Made by a program: the position numbers and the translations under genes. A stretch of 64,000 nt of DNA from Prostheceraeus crozeri (Eukaryota; Platyhelminthes; Polycladida; Euryleptidae). This document shows positions 15,501 to 22,597 of this stretch, piece after piece (position 1 is the first letter of the stretch; each line of letters starts with the position of its first letter). The stretch lies in the NCBI GenBank assembly GCA_907163375.1, contig CAJQUW010001646.1, positions 124,001-188,000 on the forward strand, given 5' to 3'. The notes below the pieces were generated by a model. The model saw only the letters and a program-made list of their open reading frames with translations. It had not been told where the DNA came from and made no database searches.

Positions 15501-18500
15501 TTGATCAGAGACGTGATGTCCTGCTGTCCTCTTTCACTCAAGCGATGTCGCAGTGCAGTGTATAGCTCCTGACTTATTGGAGATGTTTGTTTTCCCAATA
15601 CGTCGAATAAGAATCAAAGAATTCCATCACTTTTGAGTAGATTAGTATCACGTCTACTCAAGCCATCCACGCACATACGGATTGGTGCGAGAGCATCAAG
15701 CAACTCCTGCAACTTGACATGGTCTTCCTCCAATTGAAACTTGCTCGACATTTTCAGATCAATCAATGCTTTTGTGACACAGTCCCGAAGAAGTAAATAT
15801 CTGGCCAGCATCTTCTCAAGGGAATTCCATCTGGTTGGACAGTCATGAAGTAATTCCAACTCCTTCCCTTCCTGAACAAGGACGTACTTTTGCAGAGTGT
15901 TATTTCGCACCGGTGACTTTCTGAATATCTTGACTGTTTCTCGAAGCTTCTTAAGGAGAGCTTTTCAAATCATCTCTCTCAACTGGAAGTGAAGACTGAG
16001 AGTCATCATCGTCGGTATCCATCTCATCGTCGTCAATACAATCGCTCATCTCCTCAATGTCATTTTCTGTCGTCGCACTAGATTTGTATAACGTATCAAC
16101 AACAGCAAGATGAATAGCGTGATTGAAGTACAACTGGTGTTCAGCCGGTGAAATTCTGCCGAACTTCAGTATCACTGAGGCGCCGTCTGTTGTCGAAGAA
16201 ACAGTATGTGATGAGAAGGACAATCCAAAGTCTTCCAGTCTCCCTTCGATGAGTGACACGGCTTTTTCAGCGGGACAGGAATTTGAAACACGAATTAGCC
16301 CGAAATTATTCATTATCCCAGCCTTGTCGTGGACGTTGACATTCATATACCGACGATTTCTTGCACTGGTCCATTCATCCAGAGTGATTGAGAATCTTTC
16401 TCCGTTCGAAACTTTGTCGGCGATTTCTTTCTTGACTTCAGCGACGATCGCATGATGATATTCGATAATCAGTTTCAACAGTCTTTTCACACTTTGGTGG
16501 CGTATATCCTTGTGCAGAAATAGAATTCCGAATGAATTTGCTCCTTGTGATTGCGCGTATTGAAATGCGGTCCTCTGCTGCTAGTCTTGCCAGTATTTCT
16601 GCTAGTGATGATCGCTTAGCAGACATGAAAGCTCGATCTAGAGTTTGTTGCTTCACTTTCTTCCTCTGTGACGGTTAATCAGCCATGTCTTCATCATCTT
16701 TGCGTTTCTGGGGCACAAGCTCACGATGAATGTTCTTCAAATGTCTTAGCAAACCGCTAGTCGATGATCCTTTGCAGCCGATAGAAGCTTTGCAAATATT
16801 GCAGATGGCCTTCAAGCCAGTATCGTCTTTCGTAAAATAGTTCCTGGCGGGTGAATCCATGACTTAGACGTTGCACTGCACTGAACTCTCAACTCGAAGG
16901 AGTAGTCTATATACAGGGTGATTTTTAATTGACGCAAGATTTAAAATTGTTTTTATTTCTACTTAGTCGACATGAAAAATGAAGTATTATACATTTCTGA
17001 ACACCTGAAACTGGGGAATTTATGAATATCAAAGCGGTTAAAGTATATCTATAATCTCCAATTTTTAAGAAATTTTTATATTTTATCTTTGAATTTCATT
17101 ACCATTGAATTACTTCATTTCATTGAATTTCCTTTAATCACAACCATAGAAAAATTATTGATATTAGATATGAATAGAAAAGGGTAGCAAGTGAAAATCA
17201 GACGCATTCTATCATCAATCTGATCACACTTCTATTAATTCATTTTGCCTTTGAGATCTTGATGGTGATAATTTCATTGTCATGAACTGACAATGAAAAG
17301 CATTTGCAAAGCGATCAGTAAGCGATGGAGCTATGAAGCCTCGATGAACAGCGTTTACAGAGCTATCAAGTGTGGAATAAAGGCTTGCAACACACGGCAC
17401 TGTTGTCAAATGATCAAGGTGTCTCTGTCTACTGAAACGAGAATTGAATTGATATTCCTGTACGCTCAAAATCATGAAAGTTGCCTTCAAACATTACGTG
17501 CATATAAGACCAAACACAAGTTGCATAGAGATCCATTCGCTGTCACTACGATTCAACGATTAGTGACTCGTTTCAAAGCTACCGGTTCTGTAAACGATTC
17601 TCCAGGAAAAGGACGTAAAAGTTTAAGAGAAGAGCGCGAAGAAGTGGAAAAGACTGTTGCTGAGATAACGAGTGGCCGCGAAATTCCTTGCTGTTCCACC
17701 CGTGAGATTTCGGAAGCGACTGGATTTTCTCAATCTAATGTGTGGACAGTTCTTCGCAAGCAGTTGAGATGGTATCCCTATCGCACACGTGTCCATCAAG
17801 AAATAACGGATGGCGATAAGGTCCATCGACTTGAATTCGCCAACTGGCTGCTTACGAATGAGGACCTTATCCAACGCATCCTGTGGAGCGACGAGGCAAA
17901 TTTCACGCTTGATGGCAGCATTAATCGGCACAACTGTGTCATATGGAGCCCTAGCCCAGTCAATGTTTTGGTTTCGAAAGGGCTTCATCCTGAAAAAGTG
18001 ACTGTCTGGTGTGGCATATCATCAACATTCGTTTTGCAACCCTATTTCTCCCTATTTCTTTGACTCCACAGTCACTGGAAACAATTACCTTGGAATGTTG
18101 GAGCAGCACATGTTGCCACAACTGGATGAGAAGGGAATCAAAAACTCCACTATCTTCCAGCAAGATGGAGCACCGCCCCATTTTCATGGAGACGTGACTC
18201 AATTCTTAAAGGCACATTTCCCCAATGATCGAGTCATTGGAAGAGGGCATTCCATAAGATGGCCAGCAAGATCTCCGGATTTATCCCCTCTCGATTTTTG
18301 GTTTTGGGGGACATTAAAGGGTCGTGTCTTCCACCACAGTCGTCCTTCCACAATGAATCAGCTAATGCACAGAATAGCAGAAGAATGCAACAATTTTTCT
18401 TCAAGTGAAATACAAAGTGCCATTGCAAACCTCCTCCTACGACTGCACCTTGTTGTAGAAAGCGAAGGTGACGTGATTGAACATTTGTTGTAAAGTTTTC

Positions 18501-21500
18501 AATGATTTTATGTAATGGAATATAAAAATTTCTTAAAAATTGGAGATTATAGATATGCTTTAACCGCTTTGATATTCATAAATTCCCCAGTTTCAGGTGT
18601 TCAGAAATGTATAATACTTCATTTTTCATGTCGACTAAGTAGAAATAAAAACAATTTTAAATCTTGCGTCAATTAAAAATCACCCTGTACATGTACTACG
18701 GGCATTCTTCTTGAGCGCTAACACCAAAATCAATTTTCATCTCCATGGAGATGGGAAAAGGAAGGAAACGGTGACAGTCATCTGGCTTCTCGCACCAATC
18801 GTGACCTTGCGCAAGCCTTGCAGTAGCAGTCACACACACAGAATCATAGCACAAAAGTGGCACAGAATACTGTAGTCACACCCAAGACTTCACACACGAT
18901 CACTCAGTTCTAACATCATGCTATCATACAATTCATACTCAGCAACAGTGCAACACATGAGTCATTCTGCCGAATGACGCGGCGAAATATGACCTCAGAC
19001 AAGGACTGCTATTATATTTAGACGTCCTTGCCTCAGATGAGACGACAAATGTACTATGCATAATCAGAATAGCTAGCTTTTGTGCTATGTACTACGCAGC
19101 TTACGGTGCTACTTACTAGCCTTTTACGACTCTATACAGACTATGTAGCCAATCATTAACTAAAATATGATAAACGCAGATTCGCACAACTACTATGTAA
19201 GTTAATAACTTCTTTTTCAAGAAAATCGAATCCCGGGATTTCCCGTCTCTGTTTCCCGGGATTCGGGACAAGAAAAATACGCCGGGATCCAAACACTAGT
19301 GTTGGTGTTGTTGGTAGTTGTTGTTGTGTCAATTTCTCATCGTTTCTAATTTATGCAAATTTTTGAGACTTGACGATAAATCCACTTTCTTTTGAAAATT
19401 GAAAGGGTTTCCTTTAATCTCTGCTCGTTAGCCTTCGACACGACCACATTTCGTTCTTATCACGAAATTTTTGATCTCCTTTTTCAACATGGACCATTAA
19501 TCAGTTTTCATGATATCATTTTTATCGTCGTTTTTATCGTCATTTTTCATCAACAATCACATTATTCGCACATTGAATTTCTTTCCTCTGTCAGTTTATT
19601 AATATATTTATTCGCATCTCATCTCTCTCTAAGCGCTTGATTCTTTGCTGACCGCTAATTTTCTTTTCTTCTTTTCACGAGCTATTGAATATCTCGTTTA
19701 CGAAACGAAAATGGCGCAGGCTGACCGGTTACATATATACGTGTACACAAGAAATATGAAAGTATAAATATGAGAATGCACATTGGAGCGACGCAGGGAA
19801 CGGCACACAGGAGCAACGAGGATAGAACAAGGGCACATGGGTCAGATTGAAACGAACAAACGTCAGATACATTGACATAGGACACTATACGCGACATGCA
19901 ATTGTCGAAATTGAATCTTATTATGGAATTGGAATTGAATTGAATTGAACTGTTTCGACTGGAATTGGAATTGGAATTGAAATTTCAGATCTGGAAATGG
20001 AGTTGGAATTAAAAAATTTCAGTTGAATTTTTCCAGCTCTGAGTGCAACGTGTGATAAGAGTAATTGTCAATTCATTCAAGTCTCAACTGGGCATTTGAA
20101 CGATGTCATGGCCGGCTTGCTTTCGTGACCTGAATGGTATGTGGGTTCTTGAAACGATTACACTCCGCTCACTACAACCTACGTAGTATACAGAGCAGCT
20201 GATCGGATTATTAAATGGAGAGTTGAGGAAATTTGACCATCATCTCATCTATAATTTAAAAGAATCAATCTCATGCGAATCGGTGATTTCATTCATCATG
20301 AGGTTGGGATCACAAAATATTGAATTTAGAACTAGGTTATTCATTCATTTAGCTAATTACGTACAATTTTTATCAATTTCATCATAACTGCCGGTAAATA
20401 GCAATTGCATTGAGTTACTTGATATAAGGTTTATTAAGCACATTAACGATCACATGATCAACACACACAGCCTCTCACTACGCTGTTTACATAATCTAAC
20501 TTAAAATTGCATTAATTGAAAACAAATAGAAGATTAGTCAATCTTTATGTAAAGCACTGTAGTGAAAACCTTTGTATCTTAGTAGTTTGTTCCAAAAAAC
20601 GGCATATGCTATAAGCAGCATGGGTGAATATTTGATGCTGGATAGGGTTTATAAGTCATCAAGAAAACAGAAACACAAGATAACTAGTGTTTACAAAGTC
20701 CAAGATTAGCTTGACAGCAATTTTACAGCGTTAGCGTAACAGCTGCCAAGTAGAGATGAAATTATGGAATGTAAATCGATCGATCATCAACTGAACACGG
20801 AATCTATTACACCGGGACTTTTTACATTTTCGCATGAAAAGTATATTTATAAATAGGTAATCATCGAACTTCAGTTAATCAAAAATTCAAAACATTGATC
20901 AATCATCATTCCAATACTCACGTAGCTATCAGTAGATGGAAGACTTGATAATGGAGGTCTGGCACATGTCTGGTGTTCATCCACAGTCTCCTCCATCTCT
21001 TCAGGCGTGATGTCTGTCGGAGGCATCATCTCCATACTCTCACTGCCTTGAAGACAATATAGTGGAGGAGTGGTTTCTTCTCTGTCTGTGAATGAAAATG
21101 GAAATAATGATTTGTGTTAATAAAAACTAGCGACTGACTCTTATACCCATTAAGCACATCCATAACAGCTTGGTAGAGAAAATCTACATTTTTCTATAAA
21201 ATAAATCTTTACAAACCAGAAAACGCAATTCAATTCTATTATAATCTTGCTTCAAAAAGCATCATTATGCGATTTCTTTATTGAGTCATCAAAATGAAAT
21301 TAAAAATTATTTGACATTTTCTAACAAGTTCTAGCAACTGTAAGCAAGACTCAAATGCTATCGCACAATTAAATTTGAGAAATTTTAGCCGTTGTAACTG
21401 AGTTGGTAGGGCAGCAGATCTAGACACCGTGGGGTCGAGGGTTCGAGTCCCCCAGCCTCACAGCTTTTGCATGACACTTTGATCCATCGCTTATATAACT

Positions 21501-22597
21501 TCATTCTTTGTTAATTGGCAGTGGTCTGTTTTAACCATTCACATTGCCTCTCTAGCAAGCCAGGGACAGACAGTAGGACTACATGCATTGGTTTGGCTGC
21601 ATTTATTGCTGTGAATATGATATCAAGGCAGTTATTAACAAGCTGACTGGGATATGAAATGAAGTTATCGAATTTTAAAGTCACATTTACGTAAGTAAAA
21701 TGTAAGACAGTAAAAACTCATGCCTTTAAATGACGGTTTTAAAACCATCTTTGAAAATAGGGTTTTGAATTGAAATAATCTACAAAGCATTCGAACATTG
21801 TTTCAAAGCTGCTCTTTTCCCTTTAACATCTCAATTATCGAACTGATGCTAGAAACCTTATCTGATTTATAAAAGTGCAGCATGCAGTAACTCTTTGCGT
21901 TGATGTGCATGGAGGAATCAAGGTAATTAAGATGATCGCATAATGAACAGACAACTAGCTAAGAATCAAAATCCGTCTAGACTCCAGTCACGGGCACATG
22001 CGAACAGTGGCGGCTAGTGACTGTTGGCTGAGGTGGACACAAAAGTTCCTGTTCCTTTTTTTAGAATACACATGCTTATACTCCCACAAAAACCCCAAAA
22101 CGAATTTTCAACTAAACCAATTTTGCATGTAACTTCTTGATTTTGATTAACTTAGACCTGCGTATAATGTTTCACTTCGGCTCAGTAAATTTCTGACTAA
22201 CCGATTGATTAACTTTCTGTGTCCAGTTCCACGGAACTCTAGTTGTAGTGATTGTTAATTTCATGCATTGTCATCGATTAATTTCAGATTTGATGAATGA
22301 GCAGACTACTGGAAAGAGTAAGAGGTAACGTATCATTGATTTTTTCAATTATAGAAACTTGACGGAATTTATTGCAATTCACAATAGCAGCAGATCAAAC
22401 TAATGTTTTCCTCTCAGAAATCAATGTAGTGCGAAACTGAACAGTGTAATTCGGCTATCACATGGTAATAAATATCGTCATGGTAGCATCATATCCCACA
22501 ATGCACTAAAGTTTCTTTACCTCTGTGTCTATTTTTAAAAGCGGAATCAAGATTTACCAATGAGAGGCACCGAGGGCTCCCATTTCATCATGTGTTC
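325..22597 (-). CDS. TRPM-family cation channel, N-terminal part (split gene, continues off left edge)
   Basis: TRPM proteins are calcium-permeable or calcium-activated cation channels of the plasma membrane or internal membranes. Their long cytosolic N-terminus carries a SLOG/LSDAT fold (MHR1/2). Seven minus-strand exons are proposed here: 22558-22597, 20922-21085, 6996-7066, 6755-6926, 5516-5702, 4015-4181 and 325-526. Family marks include a cysteine-rich start (DRCGCNRAENWH), EPTNAYGQIKF, ILSINGGAKKM, TWFITSGFNLGVAKLVGEA, VIGLATWGAVYNRD and LDPHHTHFILCDDGTE. All borders are GT/AG and all phases match. The six-helix channel domain and C-terminus would lie left of the window. The intron between 7067 and 20921 is about 13.9 kb, swollen by nested transposons. 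Family assignment is firm for the four leftmost exons. The three 5' exons rest on phase agreement and are less certain. The subfamily cannot be told. Confidence 0.88.
597..1860. repeat. Foldback-type repeat (family also at 37.9, 52.9 and 57.4 kb)
   Basis: The left arm (about 610-872) and the right arm (about 1632-1860) are imperfect inverted copies. The left arm read in reverse gives CTCTACCTAATGTACTTACT and GACTCTAGTCTTAGT. The right arm reads CTCTACCTACTGTGTGCTTA and later GACTCTAGACTTAGT. The same sequence recurs at 37,868-38,170, 52,885-52,995 and 57,385-57,540. No coding capacity is visible. A long-arm MITE or foldback element is the likely explanation. Exact ends are uncertain because the copies are diverged. 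Confidence 0.6.
873..1631. other. Interior of foldback repeat, no gene seen
   Basis: AT-rich sequence lies between the two arms of the repeat, with no open frame that resembles a protein and no internal repeats. It is probably the loop of the element or older intron sequence. Confidence 0.45.
2132..2890 (-). pseudogene. Non-LTR retrotransposon reverse transcriptase fragment
   Basis: Two minus-strand frames (2403-2879 and 2132-2413) together show LINE reverse transcriptase landmarks. These are a fingers segment (NKSMGSDGIPNRLLK, then VVPIPKCLDPRVKDFRPI), motif A in a decayed form (LDFTRAFDKLS), the palm segment SGIPQGSILGPSLF and the catalytic YADD at about 2150-2170. The frame changes near 2,405. 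The endonuclease upstream and the C-terminal part are missing, so this is an internal, truncated, inactive piece lying in a TRPM intron. It resembles Jockey/CR1-type enzymes in layout. The clade is not resolved. Confidence 0.88.
2930..3143 (+). mobile_element. LINE 3' terminal fragment, GC-rich
   Basis: An open frame (2916-3125) ends in a segment typical of the last residues of RTE-like or related LINE proteins: GAPRQRYRDVLLEDFRSLHL, then DRASWRRVV and SEI before the stop. It is followed directly by a short AAGT-type repeat tail (AAGCAAGTAAGTAAGC). The piece is much more GC-rich than its surroundings, which fits a 5'-truncated insertion. It is opposite in strand to the neighbouring RT fragment and is probably unrelated to it. 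Confidence 0.7.
3422..3469. repeat. Short hairpin
   Basis: CCATGCGTG plus CCTTT on the left pairs with AAAGG and CACGCATGG on the right, with one unpaired T and a loop of about 20 bases. It could be the core of a small foldback element. No function is shown. Confidence 0.5.
3470..4014. other. TRPM intron, nothing recognised
   Basis: AT-rich sequence next to the 4015-4181 exon. No exon-like frame, repeat or motif was found on either strand. Confidence 0.5.
4015..4181 (-). CDS. TRPM exon: TWFITSGFNLGVAKLVGEA segment
   Basis: The exon opens after TTTCAG. Its first two bases complete the arginine codon begun by the exon at 5516-5702. It ends in phase 0 before GTAAGT. It encodes TWFITSGFNLGVAKLVGEA, a variable loop, then VIGLATWGAVYNRD. 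These are the most conserved blocks of the TRPM SLOG domain (TW-I-T-G-G-NTGV and IGIA-W). Confidence 0.95.
4182..5515. other. TRPM intron, nothing recognised
   Basis: 1.3 kb of AT-rich intron. No transposon hallmark, exon or strong repeat was seen. Confidence 0.5.
5516..5702 (-). CDS. TRPM exon: ILSINGGAKKM segment
   Basis: The exon starts in phase 0 after TTTTACAG and ends after one base of an arginine codon before GTAAGT. It encodes YVRVDALTKDFEMIWNLMI, then PEPKIILSINGGAKKM and LKKGLINVSSAAR. This matches the TRPM block in which KYVR is followed by a P-LLISVHGG strand and a KGLIKAA helix. Confidence 0.93.
5703..6754. other. TRPM intron with an isolated GC-rich patch
   Basis: Mostly AT-rich, with no exon. 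A short GC-rich patch at about 6440-6465 (GCGCGGGACCGCGCCGCGAC) stands out from its surroundings and is probably an end of an unrecognised mobile element. Confidence 0.4.
6755..6926 (-). CDS. TRPM exon: Cys-rich start and EPTNAYGQIKF segment
   Basis: The exon opens after TTGCAG with the last base of a codon and ends in phase 0 before GTGATT. It encodes DRCGCNRAENWH, then IWNPEQHTILEPTNAYGQIK and a basic end (AGSKSK). This fits the TRPM block where a C-CG pair precedes W...HT...PT-AYG-I-F. It joins the next exon (YVRVDAL) without a phase break. Confidence 0.92.
6996..7066 (-). CDS. Likely short TRPM exon (71 bp)
   Basis: This 71-bp segment is bounded by a TTTTTCAG acceptor and a GTAAGA donor. 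It encodes RMMEFMERNIFMRTCKSFIK then NRRT. It starts in phase 0, which the exon at 20922-21085 needs. It ends two bases into a codon, which the exon at 6755-6926 needs. The basic FIKNRRT immediately before the CGC motif resembles the KKREC run before the Cys-rich start in TRPM proteins. It is separated from the next exon by an intron of only 69 bp, unusually short here. The support is phase and position, not strong similarity. Confidence 0.6.
7067..7707. other. TRPM intron, nothing recognised
   Basis: AT-rich intron between the short exon and the palindrome. No coding or repeat signal was seen. Confidence 0.45.
7708..7916. repeat. Near-perfect palindrome, 98-bp arms with 13-base loop
   Basis: The left arm 7708-7805 and right arm 7819-7916 are inverted copies with one visible mismatch (near the outer end), around the loop TTCAGGTAAAAAG. 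Such near-identity over 98 bp in an otherwise decayed intron suggests a young foldback element or a recent local inverted duplication. A transcript from either strand would form a long hairpin. Confidence 0.93.
7917..9671. repeat. TRPM intron; AT-rich array of TCAATTAATTGA-like words at 8820-9230
   Basis: From about 8820 to 9230 the sequence is built of many imperfect copies of CAATTAATTGA, AATTGATTGATAATTGA and GAAATTGGAA words. They alternate on both strands and look like a decayed simple or satellite-like repeat. The rest (7917-8819 and 9231-9671) shows nothing recognisable. Confidence 0.55.
11236..14905 (-). mobile_element. Non-LTR retrotransposon (LINE) inserted in the hAT
   Basis: The element reads on the minus strand. 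Its 3' end is marked by AATAAACAACTTTTGACTTT and a short CTTTTGA-type repeat at about 11,235-11,260. The 5' end lies near 14,905, directly against hAT sequence that encodes the C-terminus of the hAT transposase. No ORF1 precedes the long frame, so the copy is either 5'-truncated just upstream of ORF2 or belongs to a single-ORF family. I could not identify a convincing target duplication. Confidence 0.85.
11391..14864 (-). CDS. LINE ORF2: apurinic-type endonuclease plus reverse transcriptase, uninterrupted
   Basis: This open frame of about 1,157 codons from its first ATG (14864) to TAA (11391-11393) has no interruption. The endonuclease runs over the first ~240 residues: YVNINGLNSDK, ICLTETHLSD, IIGDFNGRIGNET, SVIDYLLIS and TDHAPM carry the N, E, D/N and DH catalytic residues. 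The reverse transcriptase occupies the middle: ITPIFKKGKKNDPSSYRFI, CFVDLSKAFDSIP (motif A), NGIPQGDVLSPTLF and LIYADDILLM (catalytic YADD). Near the end a Cys/His group (CELCNESKVETLYHFMIEC) resembles the C-terminal zinc-binding motif of several APE-type clades. The frame looks capable of encoding a full protein. The clade is unresolved. Confidence 0.95.
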   Translation of the reverse strand: MLYHHELKEGEDEIMTAGRKLKKHMEIELFYVNINGLNSDKIKNDFFIHDIQRANIICLTETHLSDTQDQSVLENCYGFHTTVKKNISRGRNIKGVSVYVKEGDNISLLNVESLIKERGNLQILKLNSMHWDHLEDIFLIICYVDNRDSKYKDREIYENIKQYMIQFKMKNIIIIGDFNGRIGNETNHTNSTLPERESEDQMVNKMGKYLINFCNETSLIIANGRLENHSKSRCTYYRNQNNEIRKSVIDYLLISESMINYLASFEIMQPVIYTDHAPMQIKFQIELKSEFKEPKQSSDQNYNPAKWIKPNKWEDDTVFDHVMFTRKCKDLNNQILEKDLSVGNIYNKLCQINSLCIKTNRKPIRKIVLSSETRTLRKHHRKIVSRWKKFPTAENLSRLMESKRNLNKKVKADRRKEKKNRLIGLKNARENNDHKRYWQLINENIGVKNIKHRRSVLKASDFQTHIVINDLKLSSNTCLSSSCMPNMLQGQKCIDNLDDRITKCEIKNALRESKLHKTSGPDRIVYETLSLNEEQTIETLETLYSYVFNHADEIPWSSSWITPIFKKGKKNDPSSYRFINLSSCIEKIMTKIINFRLNDWLIKNDVIKKNQTGFKKGSSALDNIMLVKEIMQVYKNTKRPLVLCFVDLSKAFDSIPKNRMIDKLRRLIPKCKILSVIISVIIKKEYKVLYSGKEMQSFKLENGIPQGDVLSPTLFSIYINDFIDILNASKEEIDSVRLFDLELSPLIYADDILLMSESMRGLNSQFKILCKFCAENGLCINYEKTKIMTENFTTNTDKFEVSLNGKQISIEVVDKYKYLGMWISKNNRYHLEQLIAKGKQAAYLTAKQLKEFGQVSGEILKNTFEMLALSRMKYCAEFCFFNNLNSLDQIQYQFYKRYYHLKPTTPNYCLIGEFGIRPMDIHFYKAAICLWIRLITKDGNSLIKQVYNAIYLNMISNGNESRYTWCWRINRLLTKLNLSKLWDEQLTADKKAYLRITKDRICQYNREKWISAAKESHSGLTYLELCQFEETLKSYLNFDIDCNDINMLLKFRTKNHKLDFVTGSYRNRLRYEERLCELCNESKVETLYHFMIECPLYQNMRQQIAPLLCYCNTIVEFHKLMNTLTPKHLKSIARFLRKANELRMVIKERIHHKESEI
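15009..16860 (-). pseudogene. hAT transposase with N-terminal BED zinc finger, decayed
   Basis: hAT transposases cut and paste DNA with an RNase H-like core split by a helical insertion. Order visible on the minus strand: a BED finger near 16690-16840 (CNICKASIGC, LLRHLKNIH); a linker (LAAEDRISIRAITRSKFIRN); the first catalytic strand (RFSITLDEWTSARNRRYMNV); the TTDGAS and HLAVVD strand; the CPTRWNS motif near 15835; and the C-terminal dimerisation block (SERAFSIASNFV, RNRLS) ending in a stop at 15009-15011. The coding sequence is broken by about five frame changes or stops (around 15.16, 15.60, 15.95, 16.45 and 16.67 kb). It is therefore inactive, although most motifs are clear. Confidence 0.92.
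16914..18687 (+). mobile_element. Mariner/Tc1-superfamily transposon with 169-bp inverted repeats
   Basis: The 1,774-bp element is flanked by TA at 16912-16913 and 18688-18689. Its terminal repeats, 16914-17082 and 18519-18687, start CAGGGTGATTTTTAATTGAC and differ at one position that I can see, which implies a recent insertion. It carries one transposase gene on the plus strand. It sits 50 bp upstream of the host hAT transposase start, so it also disrupted that element's promoter region. Confidence 0.96.
17410..18493 (+). pseudogene. Mariner-like DDD transposase, one frame change
   Basis: The likely start is the ATG at 17410 (MIKVSLSTETRIELIFLYAQ); an upstream ATG at 17293 is also in frame. 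N-terminal helix-turn-helix segments (VTRFKATGSVNDSPGKGRKS; TREISEATGFSQSNVW) are followed by the catalytic triad. The triad is LWSDEANF (first D), FQQDGAPPH (second D) and ARSPDLSPLDFWFW (third D), with 37 residues between the second and third D. At 18041-18060 a 10-bp unit (CCTATTTCTC, CCTATTTCTT) is present twice in tandem, and the reading frame changes there. The rest is open to TAA at 18491-18493. The copy is young but unable to make the full enzyme. Confidence 0.93.
20050..20921. other. TRPM intron, nothing recognised
   Basis: AT-rich sequence between the outer hAT and the exon at 20922. Nothing coding or repetitive was identified. Confidence 0.45.
20922..21085 (-). CDS. Probable TRPM N-terminal exon, acidic and Pro-rich
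   Basis: The segment lies between a CACAG acceptor and a GTGAGT donor and reads REETTPPLYCLQGSESMEMM then TDITPEEMEETVDEHQT and PPLSSLPSTDSY. It ends in phase 0, agreeing with the exon at 6996-7066, and opens with the last two bases of a codon, agreeing with 22558-22597. The residues are low in family signal, as expected of the variable TRPM N-terminus. Codon choice and splice sites support it as coding. Confidence 0.65.
21387..21461 (+). repeat. tRNA-derived SINE head or tRNA pseudogene
   Basis: A box-A-like segment (TAACTGAGTTGGTAG) is followed about 35 bases later by a perfect B box (GGTTCGAGTCC). These are the internal promoter elements of RNA polymerase III. The ends do not form a normal acceptor stem, so it is not a functional tRNA. 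A SINE body may continue to about 21,640. One copy cannot prove a SINE family. Confidence 0.6.
21462..22557. other. TRPM intron, nothing firm
   Basis: Aside from the possible SINE body at its start, this stretch shows no exon or clear repeat. Confidence 0.4.
22558..22597 (-). CDS. Candidate first coding exon of the TRPM gene
   Basis: A 40-bp segment lies between a TTGCAG acceptor and a GTAAAT donor. In the phase needed by the exon at 20922-21085 it reads EHMMKWEPSVPLI and then completes an Asp codon. Translation could start at the MM. A 5' non-coding exon would lie further right. The evidence is splice signals and phase only, so a chance match is possible. Confidence 0.4.

Larger units (their letters stand above)
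10648..19298 (-). mobile_element. Inner hAT transposon with BED-finger transposase, split by a LINE and a mariner
   Basis: The termini are TAGTGTTTGGAATTCCCGGG at the left and, read in reverse, TAGTGTTTGGATCCCGGC at the right, followed by repeated CCCGGGA words. The 8-bp flanks GTGTTGTT (10640-10647) and GTGTTGGT (19299-19306) differ at one base, as expected for a hAT target duplication. The transposase (15009-16860) is on the minus strand. Two later insertions sit inside: a LINE (about 11236-14905) beyond the transposase 3' end and a mariner-like element (16914-18687) just upstream of its start. Without them the element is about 3.2 kb, normal for an autonomous hAT. Confidence 0.9.
9680..20041. 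mobile_element. Outer hAT-type element, non-autonomous, holding nested insertions
   Basis: The ends are inverted copies: CAGAGTTGGAAAAGTC on the left and, read in reverse, CAGAGCTGGAAAAATTC on the right. The flanks AATACAAC (9672-9679) and AGTGCAAC (20042-20049) are 8-bp target duplications that differ by two transitions. Just inside both ends are GGAATT tandem words (9693-9760; 19924-20010), the kind of subterminal repeat bound by hAT transposases. Without its inserts the element is about 1.7 kb and has no transposase, so it was mobilised in trans. It was split by the hAT at 10648-19298. Confidence 0.85.

Noticed and set aside
9672-20049. The GGAATT-flanked 10-kb block as one large autonomous transposon
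   Set aside because: Two sets of ends with their own 8-bp duplications show two separate hAT insertions.
21387-21461. Functional tRNA gene
   Set aside because: A and B boxes are present, but the ends do not pair as an acceptor stem; called a SINE head or pseudogene instead.
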